Shown: one piece after another, positions 42,367-51,700 of the stretch
Numbering within the stretch: position 1 is the first letter of the stretch
Layout: each line of letters opens with the position of its first letter
NCBI GenBank assembly: GCA_020636105.1
Contig: JACJYL010000001.1
Location: 3,472,001 to 3,536,000 of the forward strand
DNA: 64,000 nt
Reading direction: 5' to 3'
From: Lewinellaceae bacterium
GTDB taxonomy: Bacteria; Bacteroidota; Bacteroidia; Chitinophagales; Saprospiraceae
Made by a program: the position numbers and the translations under genes
The notes under the pieces: generated by a model
What the model was told of the DNA's origin: nothing
Seen by the model: the letters and a program-made list of their open reading frames with translations, nothing else
The model's database searches: none

Positions 42367-42370
42367 ATTT

Positions 42371-42426
42371 TGATGCTGTGATTTTTTGATGCTACAATGC
42401 TGCGAGGTTAAAATGCTTTGAGGTGC
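42371..42426. repeat. degenerate octamer array in the parE leader
   Basis: Plus-strand units TGATGCTG, TGATTTTT, TGATGCTA, CAATGCTG, CGAGGTTA, AAATGCTT, TGAGGTGC follow in exact 8-nt steps. In the parE mRNA this reads as GCAT-containing octamers and ends CATCAAAATATG at the start codon, the same end as the array before the caspase gene. Confidence 0.65.
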
Positions 42427-42700
42427 CTTCTCTCATTATTTCATTCAAACCCACCATAAAGCATACGCAATCTGCAATTAAACATTTCTTACCGACAAAG
42501 CTACAAAAAAAGTGAAAAATTTATTAAACATTTTGTGTTTTTTATTGCTTTGATAAATTTTTTGTGTTCGATCTTTATTTTTGATAATTAACAGGCATAT
42601 CAAATTTTTATTCATCTCCGTTTTCTAAAACCATTCAACCACTTAACCCTGAATAGTGCACACTGCGTAAAACCCTGTGGATTTTGGTTTTTAAGGTGGT

Positions 42701-42708
42701 TATATTTG
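42701..42708 (+). promoter_or_regulatory. -7 box TATATTTG of a candidate small RNA
   Basis: It fits TAnnTTTG exactly. A TGTG lies 21 nt upstream (42676-42679) and a TTTG only 14 nt upstream; neither -33 is ideal. No coding frame follows. Confidence 0.35.
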
Positions 42709-42713
42709 AAACT

Positions 42714-42784
42714 TAAGTTTTCTCATAGTATGTTTAATTTCCTCCTACATCTCTATCCCTTCTTGAGGTGTAGGATTTTTTTTT
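42714..42784 (+). ncRNA. candidate small RNA of about 70 nt
   Basis: Between the TATATTTG box and a textbook terminator there are only about 70 bases and no open frame with a start of any length. The transcript would end with TCCTACATCTC/GAGGTGTAGGA (42743-42753 with 42765-42775) and nine Ts. It lies in the 553-bp gap between parE and the M48 gene, both on the minus strand, so the plus-strand terminator needs its own transcript. I do not recognise an RNA family. Confidence 0.35.
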
Positions 42785-42831
42785 CCTTTCTAATACTTTT
42801 TTCCCCTTGGGGGAACACCTAAATCCATATT

Positions 42832-42880
42832 AAAAAACAGCAGCCTGAATTTCAATTGAAGTTCAGGCTGCTGTTTTTTT
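42832..42880 (-). terminator. terminator of the M48 lipoprotein gene
   Basis: AAAAAACAGCAGCCTGAA pairs with TTCAGGCTGCTGTTTTTT around a TTCAATTGAA centre. It lies 40 bp behind the M48 stop on the minus strand and is symmetric enough to act both ways. Confidence 0.8.
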
Positions 42881-42919
42881 AGCCTAACGGTTAAGCAATG
42901 TTTAAAAAAGTAATAACCT

Positions 42920-43723
42920 TTACAGTTTTTGTTTAATCCGGGTGTACTCCGTTTGGTAGGTATTGGTTCCTTTACAACCCATTTCCTTAGCTTTGGCTTC
43001 AATGTTTTCTACCCGGTTGGCCGGATTAGGGTGGGTACTCAAAAATTCCGGAGGGGTTTTCTCTCCTTCTATTTTTTTAAAAAATCCTGCCGCTCCGTCA
43101 GCCCGGTATCCGGTTCCACATAAGTATTTTACGGAATTAAGGTCTGCTTCCGTTTCATGGGCACGGCTGAATTTCAGGGAAACCAGTCCCAGGGCAATTT
43201 GCTCGATCAGGCCGGGGTCTGATTGTCCGGTAACAATAGAGACGAGAGCGGTAATGCCGTAAGTCTGCGTCATTTGTCTTGTGGAATGGCGCAAGTCTGC
43301 GTGGGCGATCTCATGAGCCAACACCCCTGCCAACTGGTCCTCGGAATCCAGGTATTTGATCAGTCCGGTGTAAACGTAAATGTATCCACCGGGGGTACAA
43401 AATGCATTGAGCGTGGCGTCATCCTTGATGATCTTTACCTCCCATACGAATTTATCCTTGTATTGCACCTGCCCTGAATTGAGGATGTTACTGGTTATTT
43501 TGCGAACGTAACGATACACCTCTTCATTCCCCTGCTCCGCCAGGATGGGAAATTGTTTCGGATCACTCGCGATCTGCTTGGACACTTCGCTGCCTAACTC
43601 CATATCCTGGTCCGGGGTAAACAAATTGAGGCCGCCACCACCGCCTTTTTGCAGGGTGCTACAACCTGAAAGGGATAAGCCAACAGCCAAAAGGCTCCAC
43701 ATAAATGATTTTCTGATTTTCAT
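42920..43723 (-). CDS. M48 family metalloprotease lipoprotein
   Basis: 267 residues. The lipobox LSGC at about residue 21 follows a short signal, so the protein is a lipoprotein. The M48 zinc motif HEIAH is near 138, and the third ligand Glu is in HETEADLNSVKYL near 190. Members (LoiP/BepA/YggG type) degrade misfolded outer-membrane proteins in the periplasm. A glycine run GGGGG follows the lipid anchor. It sits upstream of a strong terminator and about 60 bp after hutH on the same strand, possibly in one transcript, though with no functional link. Confidence 0.88.
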   Translation of the reverse strand: MKIRKSFMWSLLAVGLSLSGCSTLQKGGGGGLNLFTPDQDMELGSEVSKQIASDPKQFPILAEQGNEEVYRYVRKITSNILNSGQVQYKDKFVWEVKIIKDDATLNAFCTPGGYIYVYTGLIKYLDSEDQLAGVLAHEIAHADLRHSTRQMTQTYGITALVSIVTGQSDPGLIEQIALGLVSLKFSRAHETEADLNSVKYLCGTGYRADGAAGFFKKIEGEKTPPEFLSTHPNPANRVENIEAKAKEMGCKGTNTYQTEYTRIKQKL

Positions 43724-43786
43724 AGTTCTTGTTTTTTTTGTTTATTTTATCAGGTGTCCTGAATCATCCGGTCAACCATTATTCAT

Positions 43787-45277
43787 TTAAAGTAGAGATA
43801 ACGTACGAAGATACTCAATTGTTATTTGGATATCCTTGCTAAGTATCCGGTCTTTTTCCAACTTAGGCACCACCTGTCTGAATTCTGAAGCAATTTTCTC
43901 GATCAACTCCGATGAACTCAATGGCCTGTACTCCAGTGCCTGCATGGCCACCAAAAATTCTATGGACAGCAACCGTTCCAGGTTTTCTATCACCCGGTAC
44001 AGTTTTGTACCGGCATTGGCAGCCATGCTCACGTGATCTTCCTGACCATTACAGGAAACGATGGAATCAACCGAAGCAGGGGTACACAATTGTTTATTTT
44101 GGCTGACAATAGAAGCTGCCGTGTACTGAAGGATCATCATGCCTGAATTCAGGCCGGGTTTTTGGGTCAAAAAAGGAGGGAGCCCGCGTTGCCCGGAAAT
44201 CAGTTGATACACCCGCCGCTCGGAAATACTGCCCAGTTCAGCCATGGCTATGGCGAGGTAATCCAACACCAGCGCAATAGGCTGTGCATGAAAATTACCG
44301 CCTGACAGGATCACATCATCATCCGGAAAAATATTCGGATTATCCGTCACAGAATTAATTTCCGTTTCCACCACAGAAAGGGTATGGAGGATGGCGTCCC
44401 AGCTTGCCCCGTGTACCTGGGGCACACAGCGGAAAGCATAAGGATCCTGGACATTTGTTTTTTCATTTTGTGCGATTTCGCTTCCTTCCAGTAATTCAAG
44501 GATTCTTTGGGCAACATTGACCTGGCCTTTGTGGGGTCTGATTTTATGGAGCCGCTCGTCAAACGGACTGAGCCCACAATCAAAACCATCAATGGAGACA
44601 GCAGCGGTCAAATTGGCCAGTCGCAGCAAGTCTTCTGCCTGCATCAGGCACCAGCAGGCGTAACTCGTGGAAAACTGGGTGCCGTTGAGCAGCGCCAATC
44701 CTTCTTTGGCCTCCAGGACCAGCGGTTCAATGCCCAGTTCCGCAAGCACTTCGCCGGCGGGGCGCCGCTGTCCTTTGTAGCGAACCTCTCCCTCGCCGAT
44801 CAATGGCAAACTCAAATGCGCCAATGGAGCCAGGTCTCCCGAAGCACCAAGGGATCCCAACTGGTAAACCACCGGAAGAATACCCTCATTAAAAAAGGTG
44901 ACCAGCCTTTCCACCAGTTCGAGCCTGACGCCCGAATACCCGAGGGAAAGATTTTTAATTTTTAACAATAACATGATCCGAACCACTTCTTCCGGTACTT
45001 CGTCCCCCGTACCACAGGCATGGGAACGAACGAGATTTTCCTGAAGGTGCAACCGCTCATCATTGGAAATGCGAATGTTACACAAAGAACCAAAACCGGT
45101 ATTGATCCCGTAAAAAAGTTCTGCTGAGGTAGCTAGTTTCTGTTCGAGATAAGTACGACAATGGTGGATTTGCTTTTTAATATCGTCCGAAATGCCTAAT
45201 TGAAGGTCTTTTTTCAGGATTTCGCGAATGTTATCAAGTTCCAGATAATCTGAATGGATAATATGCGTTTTTTTCAT
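43787..45277 (-). CDS. hutH: histidine ammonia-lyase
   Basis: 496 residues of the aromatic amino acid lyase family. The self-made MIO cofactor triad Ala-Ser-Gly is in LGSLGASGDLAPLAHLSLP near 145. YGINTGFGSL near 60 holds the catalytic Tyr, and the substrate region shows NGTQFSTSYA and QDPYAFRCVPQVHGA. It removes ammonia from L-histidine to give urocanate. The hutU, hutI and hutF genes are not beside it. Length and motifs fit HutH rather than phenylalanine lyase, but exact specificity is an inference. Confidence 0.9.
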   Translation of the reverse strand: MKKTHIIHSDYLELDNIREILKKDLQLGISDDIKKQIHHCRTYLEQKLATSAELFYGINTGFGSLCNIRISNDERLHLQENLVRSHACGTGDEVPEEVVRIMLLLKIKNLSLGYSGVRLELVERLVTFFNEGILPVVYQLGSLGASGDLAPLAHLSLPLIGEGEVRYKGQRRPAGEVLAELGIEPLVLEAKEGLALLNGTQFSTSYACWCLMQAEDLLRLANLTAAVSIDGFDCGLSPFDERLHKIRPHKGQVNVAQRILELLEGSEIAQNEKTNVQDPYAFRCVPQVHGASWDAILHTLSVVETEINSVTDNPNIFPDDDVILSGGNFHAQPIALVLDYLAIAMAELGSISERRVYQLISGQRGLPPFLTQKPGLNSGMMILQYTAASIVSQNKQLCTPASVDSIVSCNGQEDHVSMAANAGTKLYRVIENLERLLSIEFLVAMQALEYRPLSSSELIEKIASEFRQVVPKLEKDRILSKDIQITIEYLRTLSLL

Positions 45278-45681
45278 ACGTGATTTAATTTAGCAAGAGC
45301 ATGGGCGAAATTAAAAATTAATGCCATGAATTAGTCTTGTTTGGGTCGCAAATAGAAAAGATGCCCTAACGAAAAAATAATAAAAAACAGGATACCGCCA
45401 CGCTGACACCCCAAACTCGGGGTTAAAAGCTTTAAGAAAGCCGTTAAACATTAGTTAAAAAACAACCCCGATTGCCGCACACAAATATATGTATAAAACT
45501 CATTTTCAACATTTTACATCCTAAAGGCTTTTCCTTACACCAAAAACGAACCGTAACTTTGCCCATATTAGGCAAGTCTAAAAAATGAAAGCAACGAAAA
45601 AGTTGTAATTTTGGAACCAAAAGATGCCGAACCTTAAGACCGGAACCGGCCATCTGATCTTTAATAAAAACAAATAAAGTT
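45278..45681. other. 404-bp divergent intergenic region (hutH / ompH)
   Basis: It holds a TAACTTTG box for the plus-strand ompH gene at 45554-45561, a small ACCCC/GGGGT hairpin at 45408-45423, and AT-rich sequence without coding potential. No clear hutH promoter was found. Confidence 0.4.
45554..45561 (+). promoter_or_regulatory. -7 box TAACTTTG before the ompH pair
   Basis: It matches TAnnTTTG; a T-rich TTTT at 45529-45532 may serve as -33 at 21 nt. The leader to the ATG at 45682 would be about 115 nt. Confidence 0.45.
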
Positions 45682-46215
45682 ATGAATTTACCAGCCATCA
45701 AAAATTTTGGGATAAAAAGCATCTTCTCCATGGCCCTTGTTGCCTTTTTTTCTTTTACCGCATCGGCCCAAAGAATCTGTTACGTCGATGTTAATAAAGT
45801 CCTGGAAAGCATCCAGGAATATCAGGATGCCCAGACGGAGCTCGATCGGCAGGCCAAACAATGGCGCCAGGAAATCGCCCAGGAATACGATGTGATCAAA
45901 GGGATGTACAACCGTTACCAGGCTGAGCAGGTGCTCATGAGCGATGAAGCCCGTAAGGTGAAGGAAGACGAGATCATGAACAAGGAAAAAGAGGTTCGCG
46001 ACATGCAAAAGGAAAAATTCGGTCCGGAAGGGGAATTGTTCAAAAGAAGACAAAGCCTCGTTCGTCCTATCCAGGATAAAGTTTATGCCGCCATTGAAGC
46101 TTATGCCCAGGAACGCGGGTATGATTTCATTTTTGACCGTTCCGGGTCTTCAGGAATGATTTTTACCAATCCGGAATTTGACAAAACAGAAGATATTTTA
46201 AAAAGACTTAAATAA
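45682..46215 (+). CDS. OmpH/Skp-family periplasmic chaperone, first copy
   Basis: 177 residues with a signal peptide to about residue 32 (FTASAQ). The mature part begins ICYVDVNKVLESIQEYQDAQ, continues into a long charged coiled coil (about 60-130, rich in Lys, Glu and Gln) and ends with a small beta part (YDFIFDRSGSSGMIF). Skp/OmpH trimers hold outer-membrane proteins in the periplasm before BamA. A second copy and murI follow on the same strand, the order common in Bacteroidota. bamA, usually just upstream, is not here. Confidence 0.87.
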   Translation: MNLPAIKNFGIKSIFSMALVAFFSFTASAQRICYVDVNKVLESIQEYQDAQTELDRQAKQWRQEIAQEYDVIKGMYNRYQAEQVLMSDEARKVKEDEIMNKEKEVRDMQKEKFGPEGELFKRRQSLVRPIQDKVYAAIEAYAQERGYDFIFDRSGSSGMIFTNPEFDKTEDILKRLK

Positions 46216-46253
46216 TTATTTCCCCGGTGCGAGTTGAATAATAAACAAAAATG

Positions 46254-46261
46254 TATTTTTG
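46254..46261 (+). promoter_or_regulatory. -7 box TATTTTTG before the second ompH
   Basis: It matches TAnnTTTG with a GTTG 17 nt upstream (46233-46236). The start codon is 99 nt downstream. It suggests separate transcription of the second ompH and murI. Confidence 0.45.
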
Positions 46262-46360
46262 CGCACTGTTTTTAAGGCATTAGCAGAAAATAACGACCGG
46301 AAGTGGTTTTTTGAAACAGCTAAAGCTAACCAGATTTTAACGAATAAATTAAATATTACA

Positions 46361-46861
46361 ATGAAGAGAATTTTGAAAGCAACTTTGATCGTTGCCCTTT
46401 TATTTACCGTTTCTTTTAGTGCTCAGGCACAAAAATTCGGTTTTGTTAACTCAGCAGAAATTCTTGCTGAAATGCCGGAAGTAAAACAGGCTGATGCCAA
46501 CCTGGAAGCCCTGCAAAAGCAGCTCCAGAAAAAAGGCCAGGGAATGGTGGAAAAACTGCAGCAGGACTACCTTGCCATTCAACAAAAAGTAGAGCAGGGA
46601 TTACTCTCTCCTCAACAACAGCAGGAGGAAGGCAAAAAACTGGAAGCAAGACAGCAGGATATCGCCAAGTTCGAGCAGGATATGGTGTCCCAGCTTGAAA
46701 CCAAACGTAATGATTTATTGAAACCGATTTACGATAAAGTAAACGATGCCATTTCTGCTGTAGCTAAGGAAAACGGTTACCAGATGATCTTTGAACAAGG
46801 CGTATTGCTTTATTCTGAGCCTGCTCAGGATATCACTGCAAAGGTGAAAGCCAAGCTGTAA
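46361..46861 (+). CDS. OmpH/Skp-family periplasmic chaperone, second copy
   Basis: Start set at the ATG at 46361 (MKRILKATLI), which gives a clean signal peptide ending SAQAQ; a TTG in frame 34 codons earlier lies over the promoter box and is rejected. 166 residues. The mature protein begins KFGFVNSAEILAEMPEVKQADANL and has the coiled-coil arm (about 50-120, Gln-rich SPQQQQEEGKKLEARQQDI), then KENGYQMIFEQGVLLYS. It is a paralogue of the previous gene. murI follows after 35 bp. Confidence 0.87.
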   Translation: MKRILKATLIVALLFTVSFSAQAQKFGFVNSAEILAEMPEVKQADANLEALQKQLQKKGQGMVEKLQQDYLAIQQKVEQGLLSPQQQQEEGKKLEARQQDIAKFEQDMVSQLETKRNDLLKPIYDKVNDAISAVAKENGYQMIFEQGVLLYSEPAQDITAKVKAKL

Positions 46862-46896
46862 ATCGATTAGGATTACCACATTCAAAGATTACCACT

Positions 46897-47712
46897 ATGC
46901 AAAGTGACCATTCTCTTCCCATTGAAAGAAGAGCCATTGGTGTCTTTGATTCCGGCATTGGGGGCCTTACGGTCGCCAATGCCGTTTTTAATTTACTGCC
47001 TTTCGAAAAAGTGATCTATTACGGGGATTCCGCCAATATTCCCTATGGCAGCAAAACCCAGGCGGAAGTACAGGAGCTGAGTTTCAAGATCACAGCCTTC
47101 CTCCTGGCAAAAGGCTGCAAGATCATTGTCGTCGCTTGTAATACTGCTTCGGCTGCCGCATTGGATGCTTTACGCCAGCAATGGCCGGACATCTCCTTCA
47201 TTGGTATGGAACCGGCCGTTAAACCCGCTGCCCAGCTCACCAAAACCGGAAAAGTGGGGGTGCTCGCCACCGCCGGAACCTTTAAAAGTCAGCGTTATGC
47301 CAAACTGATGCAGGCTTATGCCCAGGAGGTCCAAATGATCGAAAATCCCTGCATCGGGCTGGTCAAACTCATTGAACAACGCAAGGTAGCCGCCCCTGAA
47401 ACCAGGGCTTTATTGGAATCCATTCTCAAACCCATGGAAGCAGAAGGCGCCGACACCTTCGTCCTGGGCTGCACTCATTATCCTTTCGTGGAGCCTCTGA
47501 TACGCGAGATCATCAATGAGGCAGAACACATTATCAACCCGGCTCCTGCCGTGGCCCGTCAGCTAAAACGCATGCTCGAAAAAATAAATTTGCTCAACCC
47601 GGGAAGGGACAAACCCGTTCATGAATTTTATGCCTCGGGCGACCAGGCAACCATGGCCTGGGCCGTGGAATACCTGACAGGATGGGAAGGGGTGAAGGTT
47701 TTGACGCCTTAG
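46897..47712 (+). CDS. murI: glutamate racemase
   Basis: 271 residues. The two catalytic Cys regions are VVACNTASAAAL near 78 and VLGCTHYPFVEPL near 191, and the opening GVFDSGIGGLTV is the family signature. It makes D-glutamate for peptidoglycan in the cytoplasm. It lies 35 bp behind the second ompH gene. The order ompH-ompH-murI is conserved in many Bacteroidota, so joint regulation of envelope genes is likely. Confidence 0.93.
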   Translation: MQSDHSLPIERRAIGVFDSGIGGLTVANAVFNLLPFEKVIYYGDSANIPYGSKTQAEVQELSFKITAFLLAKGCKIIVVACNTASAAALDALRQQWPDISFIGMEPAVKPAAQLTKTGKVGVLATAGTFKSQRYAKLMQAYAQEVQMIENPCIGLVKLIEQRKVAAPETRALLESILKPMEAEGADTFVLGCTHYPFVEPLIREIINEAEHIINPAPAVARQLKRMLEKINLLNPGRDKPVHEFYASGDQATMAWAVEYLTGWEGVKVLTP

Positions 47713-47766
47713 CTGCTTTGTTTTGCTTTTGAGTTTATTTGACCGCTTATTTCGTGACTTTTAGCA

Positions 47767-48021
47767 AAGTAACAGGACAATTTTAAAAGAATAAAAACAA
47801 AAGATTCAGCTACGCCGACCTTTAGGTCGGTGTAATTTCAAACCAAATAAATCCAGGCCTTTAGGCCTTTGTTGGTTGTAAATTCAGTAATAAAAGGCCT
47901 GAAGGCCTGGGTTTTACTGGTTACTTCTTATGCACCGACCTGAAAGCCCGTCCCGCACCATCGGTCGGGGGTCGGGGTAGCTGAACATAATTCAATATTC
48001 GTTTAATTTTGTCCAAGCACT
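47767..48021. repeat. nested-palindrome element, family B copy 2
   Basis: Outer arms TTCAGCTACGCCGACC (47805-47820) and GGTCGGGGTAGCTGAA (47970-47985) pair with one mismatch. Inside, CCAGGCCTTTAGGCCTTT (47853-47870) pairs with AAAGGCCTGAAGGCCTGG (47893-47910), one mismatch. The flanks outside the outer arms (AAGTAACAG.. and ..GTCCAAGCACT) match copy 1 at 23135-23478 in opposite orientation. The inner palindromes differ completely between the copies. It lies behind murI in the 996-bp gap. Confidence 0.7.
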
Positions 48022-48132
48022 AATATGCAGGAAGGTGGTTTTTTCTGCCGGGAAATTTAGTTTCTTTTCAGAAAAGCACCTTCAGCCAAAAATAAAATCT
48101 CCTAAATTTCAATCTCGAATTTCGGTCATACC

Positions 48133-48288
48133 CTATAAAAAATGCCCTCCAACCGGAAGGCATTCCTCTTTTTTAGTTAAGTAATGGAAAAACAATAACT
48201 TCCTCGTTTTATGCTGCTTCTTTTTCGCCTGTACTTCCTCAAAAATGCTCGCCGCCCGGTGATACAAGGGCGTCTGCGCTTTTTTCAT
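48133..48288 (-). CDS. possible 51-residue basic small protein
   Basis: MKKAQTPLYHRAASIFEEVQ starts at 48288; a Lys-rich middle (AKKKQHKTRK) is followed by a hydrophobic patch. The frame ends inside a terminator-like hairpin. There is no recognised family and no good promoter, so it may be chance. It is the only coding-like frame in 47713-48708. Confidence 0.25.
   Translation of the reverse strand: MKKAQTPLYHRAASIFEEVQAKKKQHKTRKLLFFHYLTKKEECLPVGGHFL
48141..48164. terminator. bidirectional hairpin terminator
   Basis: AATGCCCTCC-AACC-GGAAGGCATT, with CTCTTTTTT on the plus side and TTTTTTATAG on the minus side. It may end murI read-through. Confidence 0.6.
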
Positions 48289-48460
48289 CGTCCAGACAAA
48301 AAATAAGCTACCCTAAAATCGGGAACTTATCATTTCACCATTACTAAGGCTAAAAAAGTTTTTTCATAATAGTCCAATTTTGTTGCCGTGCTTTAAAAAG
48401 CTTATTCGACTCACAAATGTTAATCAAATGTAAACAATAAGTCCGAAAAAATCAAAAAAA

Positions 48461-48484
48461 TCCCGCTTTAGGAAAAGCGGGATC
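48461..48484 (-). terminator. terminator of the giant adhesin-like gene
   Basis: ATCCCGCTTT and AAAGCGGGAT flank a 4-nt loop. On the minus strand TTTTTTTGATTTTTT follows. It lies 225 bp behind the stop at 48709. A second hairpin, AGGATGCTCCGGC/GCCGGAACATCCT, lies between them at 48544-48574. Confidence 0.75.
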
Positions 48485-48708
48485 CGTCCGGACTAAACAC
48501 TGCATCCTCGAAAGAGCACGCGTTTTCGGGTTTCTTTAACTTTAGGATGCTCCGGCCAAAAGCCGGAACATCCTGTATCTAAATACTTTCGTGAATTACA
48601 TTGATTGAAAAAATCTGAGCCACAGAGCAGATAAACCTTTAAAATCGCTCAGAAATATGCTTAAAATATGGCTACGGGAACAAAATTCCGTCCACCGTAA
48701 ACCGTCTT

Positions 48709-51700
48709 CTACCTCAAAAGCACTACTTCTCCCGACTGCCTGATTTTTTCCATTTTACCACAAATATTTACCGTAGCCTTCAATTGCCAGATATAAACTC
48801 CGGGTTTCATGGCAGCATTCTGGGTCTTACCGTTCCAACCGTCATTTTGGTTTTCCGATTGGAAGATATTGTTGCCCCAGCGATCGAAAACGGCGAAATT
48901 ATAATCCTGGAATTGAATCTCCGGCCCTGGATAAACCATAAACAAATCATTCGGTCCGTCATTATTCGGAGAGAAGGCGTTGGGCACGTAAATACCCGTT
49001 GCGGAGGGCTCAACTTCCCTTTGTACCGCCGCGTTGGCGGAAACCACTTCGCAACTGTTGGCGACCTGTACAGAATAGGTTCCGGTTTCATGAACCAAAA
49101 GATTCGGGTCAGTAGCGCCATTGTTCCAAAGGAAGGTCAGATTCCCGTCATCGCCTGAAAGAATATTCAATTTCAATTCCGTTTCCAGCGTTTCACAGGG
49201 CAATAATTCATCGTCCACCTGGACAACCAGGTAATCCATGGCATCCACCGAGAAATCGAGGGTGGCCACACAACCGTTATTGTCCCGAACATAGGCGGTG
49301 TAATCATCGGCCTGCAATCCCGCAAAAGCCGGGCTGGCCTGGAAGGTCGCGCCGTCCAAAGAATATTCAAAAGGTCCAACCCCGTTATCGACCGCCACAT
49401 TCACCACTCCGGTCGAAATATTCGGACAACTTTCATCCACCTGGGCATCGACTTCTGTTTCCGGCAAAGAAACCACCGCCACGGTTACCGTAGAATCACA
49501 TCCTGCTGCATTGGTATAAACAAAGTCCATTTGTTCCCCTATTTGCAGTTCCATTCCAGCGAAGGTCCTGCTCTCGCCGGGACAAGCCTCAAGCATCATA
49601 TTGGTGGTGGTCGGGAAAATTTCCGACACCGTCAGGTTGATCGTAGAGTCGCACCCTGTTACACTCATCAACTGAACCACATCCTGATCCCCGGGATCGT
49701 AGGTTTGTCCTTCATAACTCACCGTCGTTCCACTACAGGCATATAATTCCACATTTTCTACAATTTCATCCATAAACTGTATGGATACCGCTTCGGTTGA
49801 ATCACAAGTAGCGGAAATGGCATATACTACCGTAAAAGTCGTATCGTTTGTAAAAATGGTTCCGTTGTAATCCACCAATCCGCCGGCACATTCTGTAAAT
49901 TGTACCTCAACAAAAGGACTCTCCTCACAGTATTCCTCCAACAACCAGTTGATCTCCAGGATCACATCACAACCTACCATCATCGTATCCACGCTCAAAA
50001 CAGTGGCCTGCAAGCCGGCAGGAATGCTTTGTGTATCGATCTCCAGGGTATAAGCTGTTGATAAAATATTCTCAAAAGCATAAAACCCGTTGGCATCACT
50101 CCCGTCGCTGCCGATCTGAGTTCCGGCAAGGATCAGGTTGATGTTGACCCCGCTGACCAGGGTATCCCCGGCATCGATAATGCCATTGAGATTCACATCA
50201 GAATAGATCTCCCCCTGGAGGGTTCCAAAACCATCATAAAGATCTACCGTCAGCGGATCAGAAGCCAACACGCAACCGAGGGTGCTCACCATTTCCACAT
50301 AATATTCCCCGCTTTCATCGATGATGAGATCAGAAATATTTCCGTCCGGAGCAGGGATGGCACTTCCGTTAAAATACCATTGGTAACTGGTAATACCAGC
50401 GATAGGCGGAATGCATATAGTATCCGGGCTACAACGGGTATGACAACCTGAAGGTATTTTACTCACGTCCGGCCCTTCCACAATGGTCAGGGTATTGCTT
50501 TCACTTTCACAACCGAATTCGGTAATGGCCCGGACAGAATAATCTCCCGCCTCACCGGTGGTGATACTCGTTCCCACCTCCCCGGTATTCCATACATAAG
50601 TCAGGCTTAAATCCGGATTGACAACGCTAAAGGTGGTTTCCGTGTCCTCGCAGATTAAACCAGCCACAGATGCCGTAATGGTTACATTTTGAGGTACGGG
50701 ATGGATGACGACCTCAAAAGGTCCCATAATATTGGTGCATGAGGTGGTATTGTCGGTTACCGTTACAAAAATATCGTAATTGCCTGCAGGCAATAAATTA
50801 CCCCGGTCTTCAGAGTATTCCGTTTCTGATCCAAAATCCCCGGTAGACCATTGGTAAGAATAATTGGCTCCTTCGATGACCTCGAGGAAGACATCTTCTC
50901 CTTCACAAGTGGAATAACCGTCATTGAAGAAGGCTGTTGGCTGGCCGTAATCATTGTATTCTACCGCTCTTATCGGAGCATCCGGAGCCGGCACGACCTC
51001 AACGACTACAACGGCAGGGGTATAACTACAACCATTTACATCTGTCAGGGTTACTTCGTACACCCCTTCTTCTCCGACCGTAATGGATTCCGTAATTTCA
51101 TCCGTTGACCACACCCAGCTTACTCCTCCTGCAGGTGCCGTAAGGGTAATAGAATCCCCTTCACACAATGGCAAAGAACCTGACAGCGCAATTTCCCCAA
51201 TAAGGGTATTCGGCTCTATCGTAATATCACGGCTGAATGTATTAGAACAGCCATAAATACTTTGCACAAACAAGGTTACTGTATAAACGCCCGGATTGTC
51301 ATACAAATGATAAGCATCAAAAATCTCCGAGGTATTTTTATTGCCGCTGGCCGGATCGCCAAAATCCCATTGCACGTAAGTTACTGTATTAGAGACTTCT
51401 GCAATAAATCCTGAAGCCGTAGCCGCACAACCTATTGCCGGTTCTTCAAAGTTAACGGGTGGGGCGGGGTAAACATTGAGTACTCGGGTGATGGTGGACA
51501 AACATCCGTTGTCAGCCATTGCCGTAAGGGTCACGTTATAGGAACCTTCCGATGCGAAAATATGAGTCGGATTCTGGTCCGTTGAAGTATTGTTGGCTCC
51601 ACTGGCCGGATCGCCGAAATCCCATTGCCAGGAGACGATATTCACAAAAGGCAGGAATGTCGATAAGTCGAAAAATTCAATCACCTCTCCCGGACAAGCG

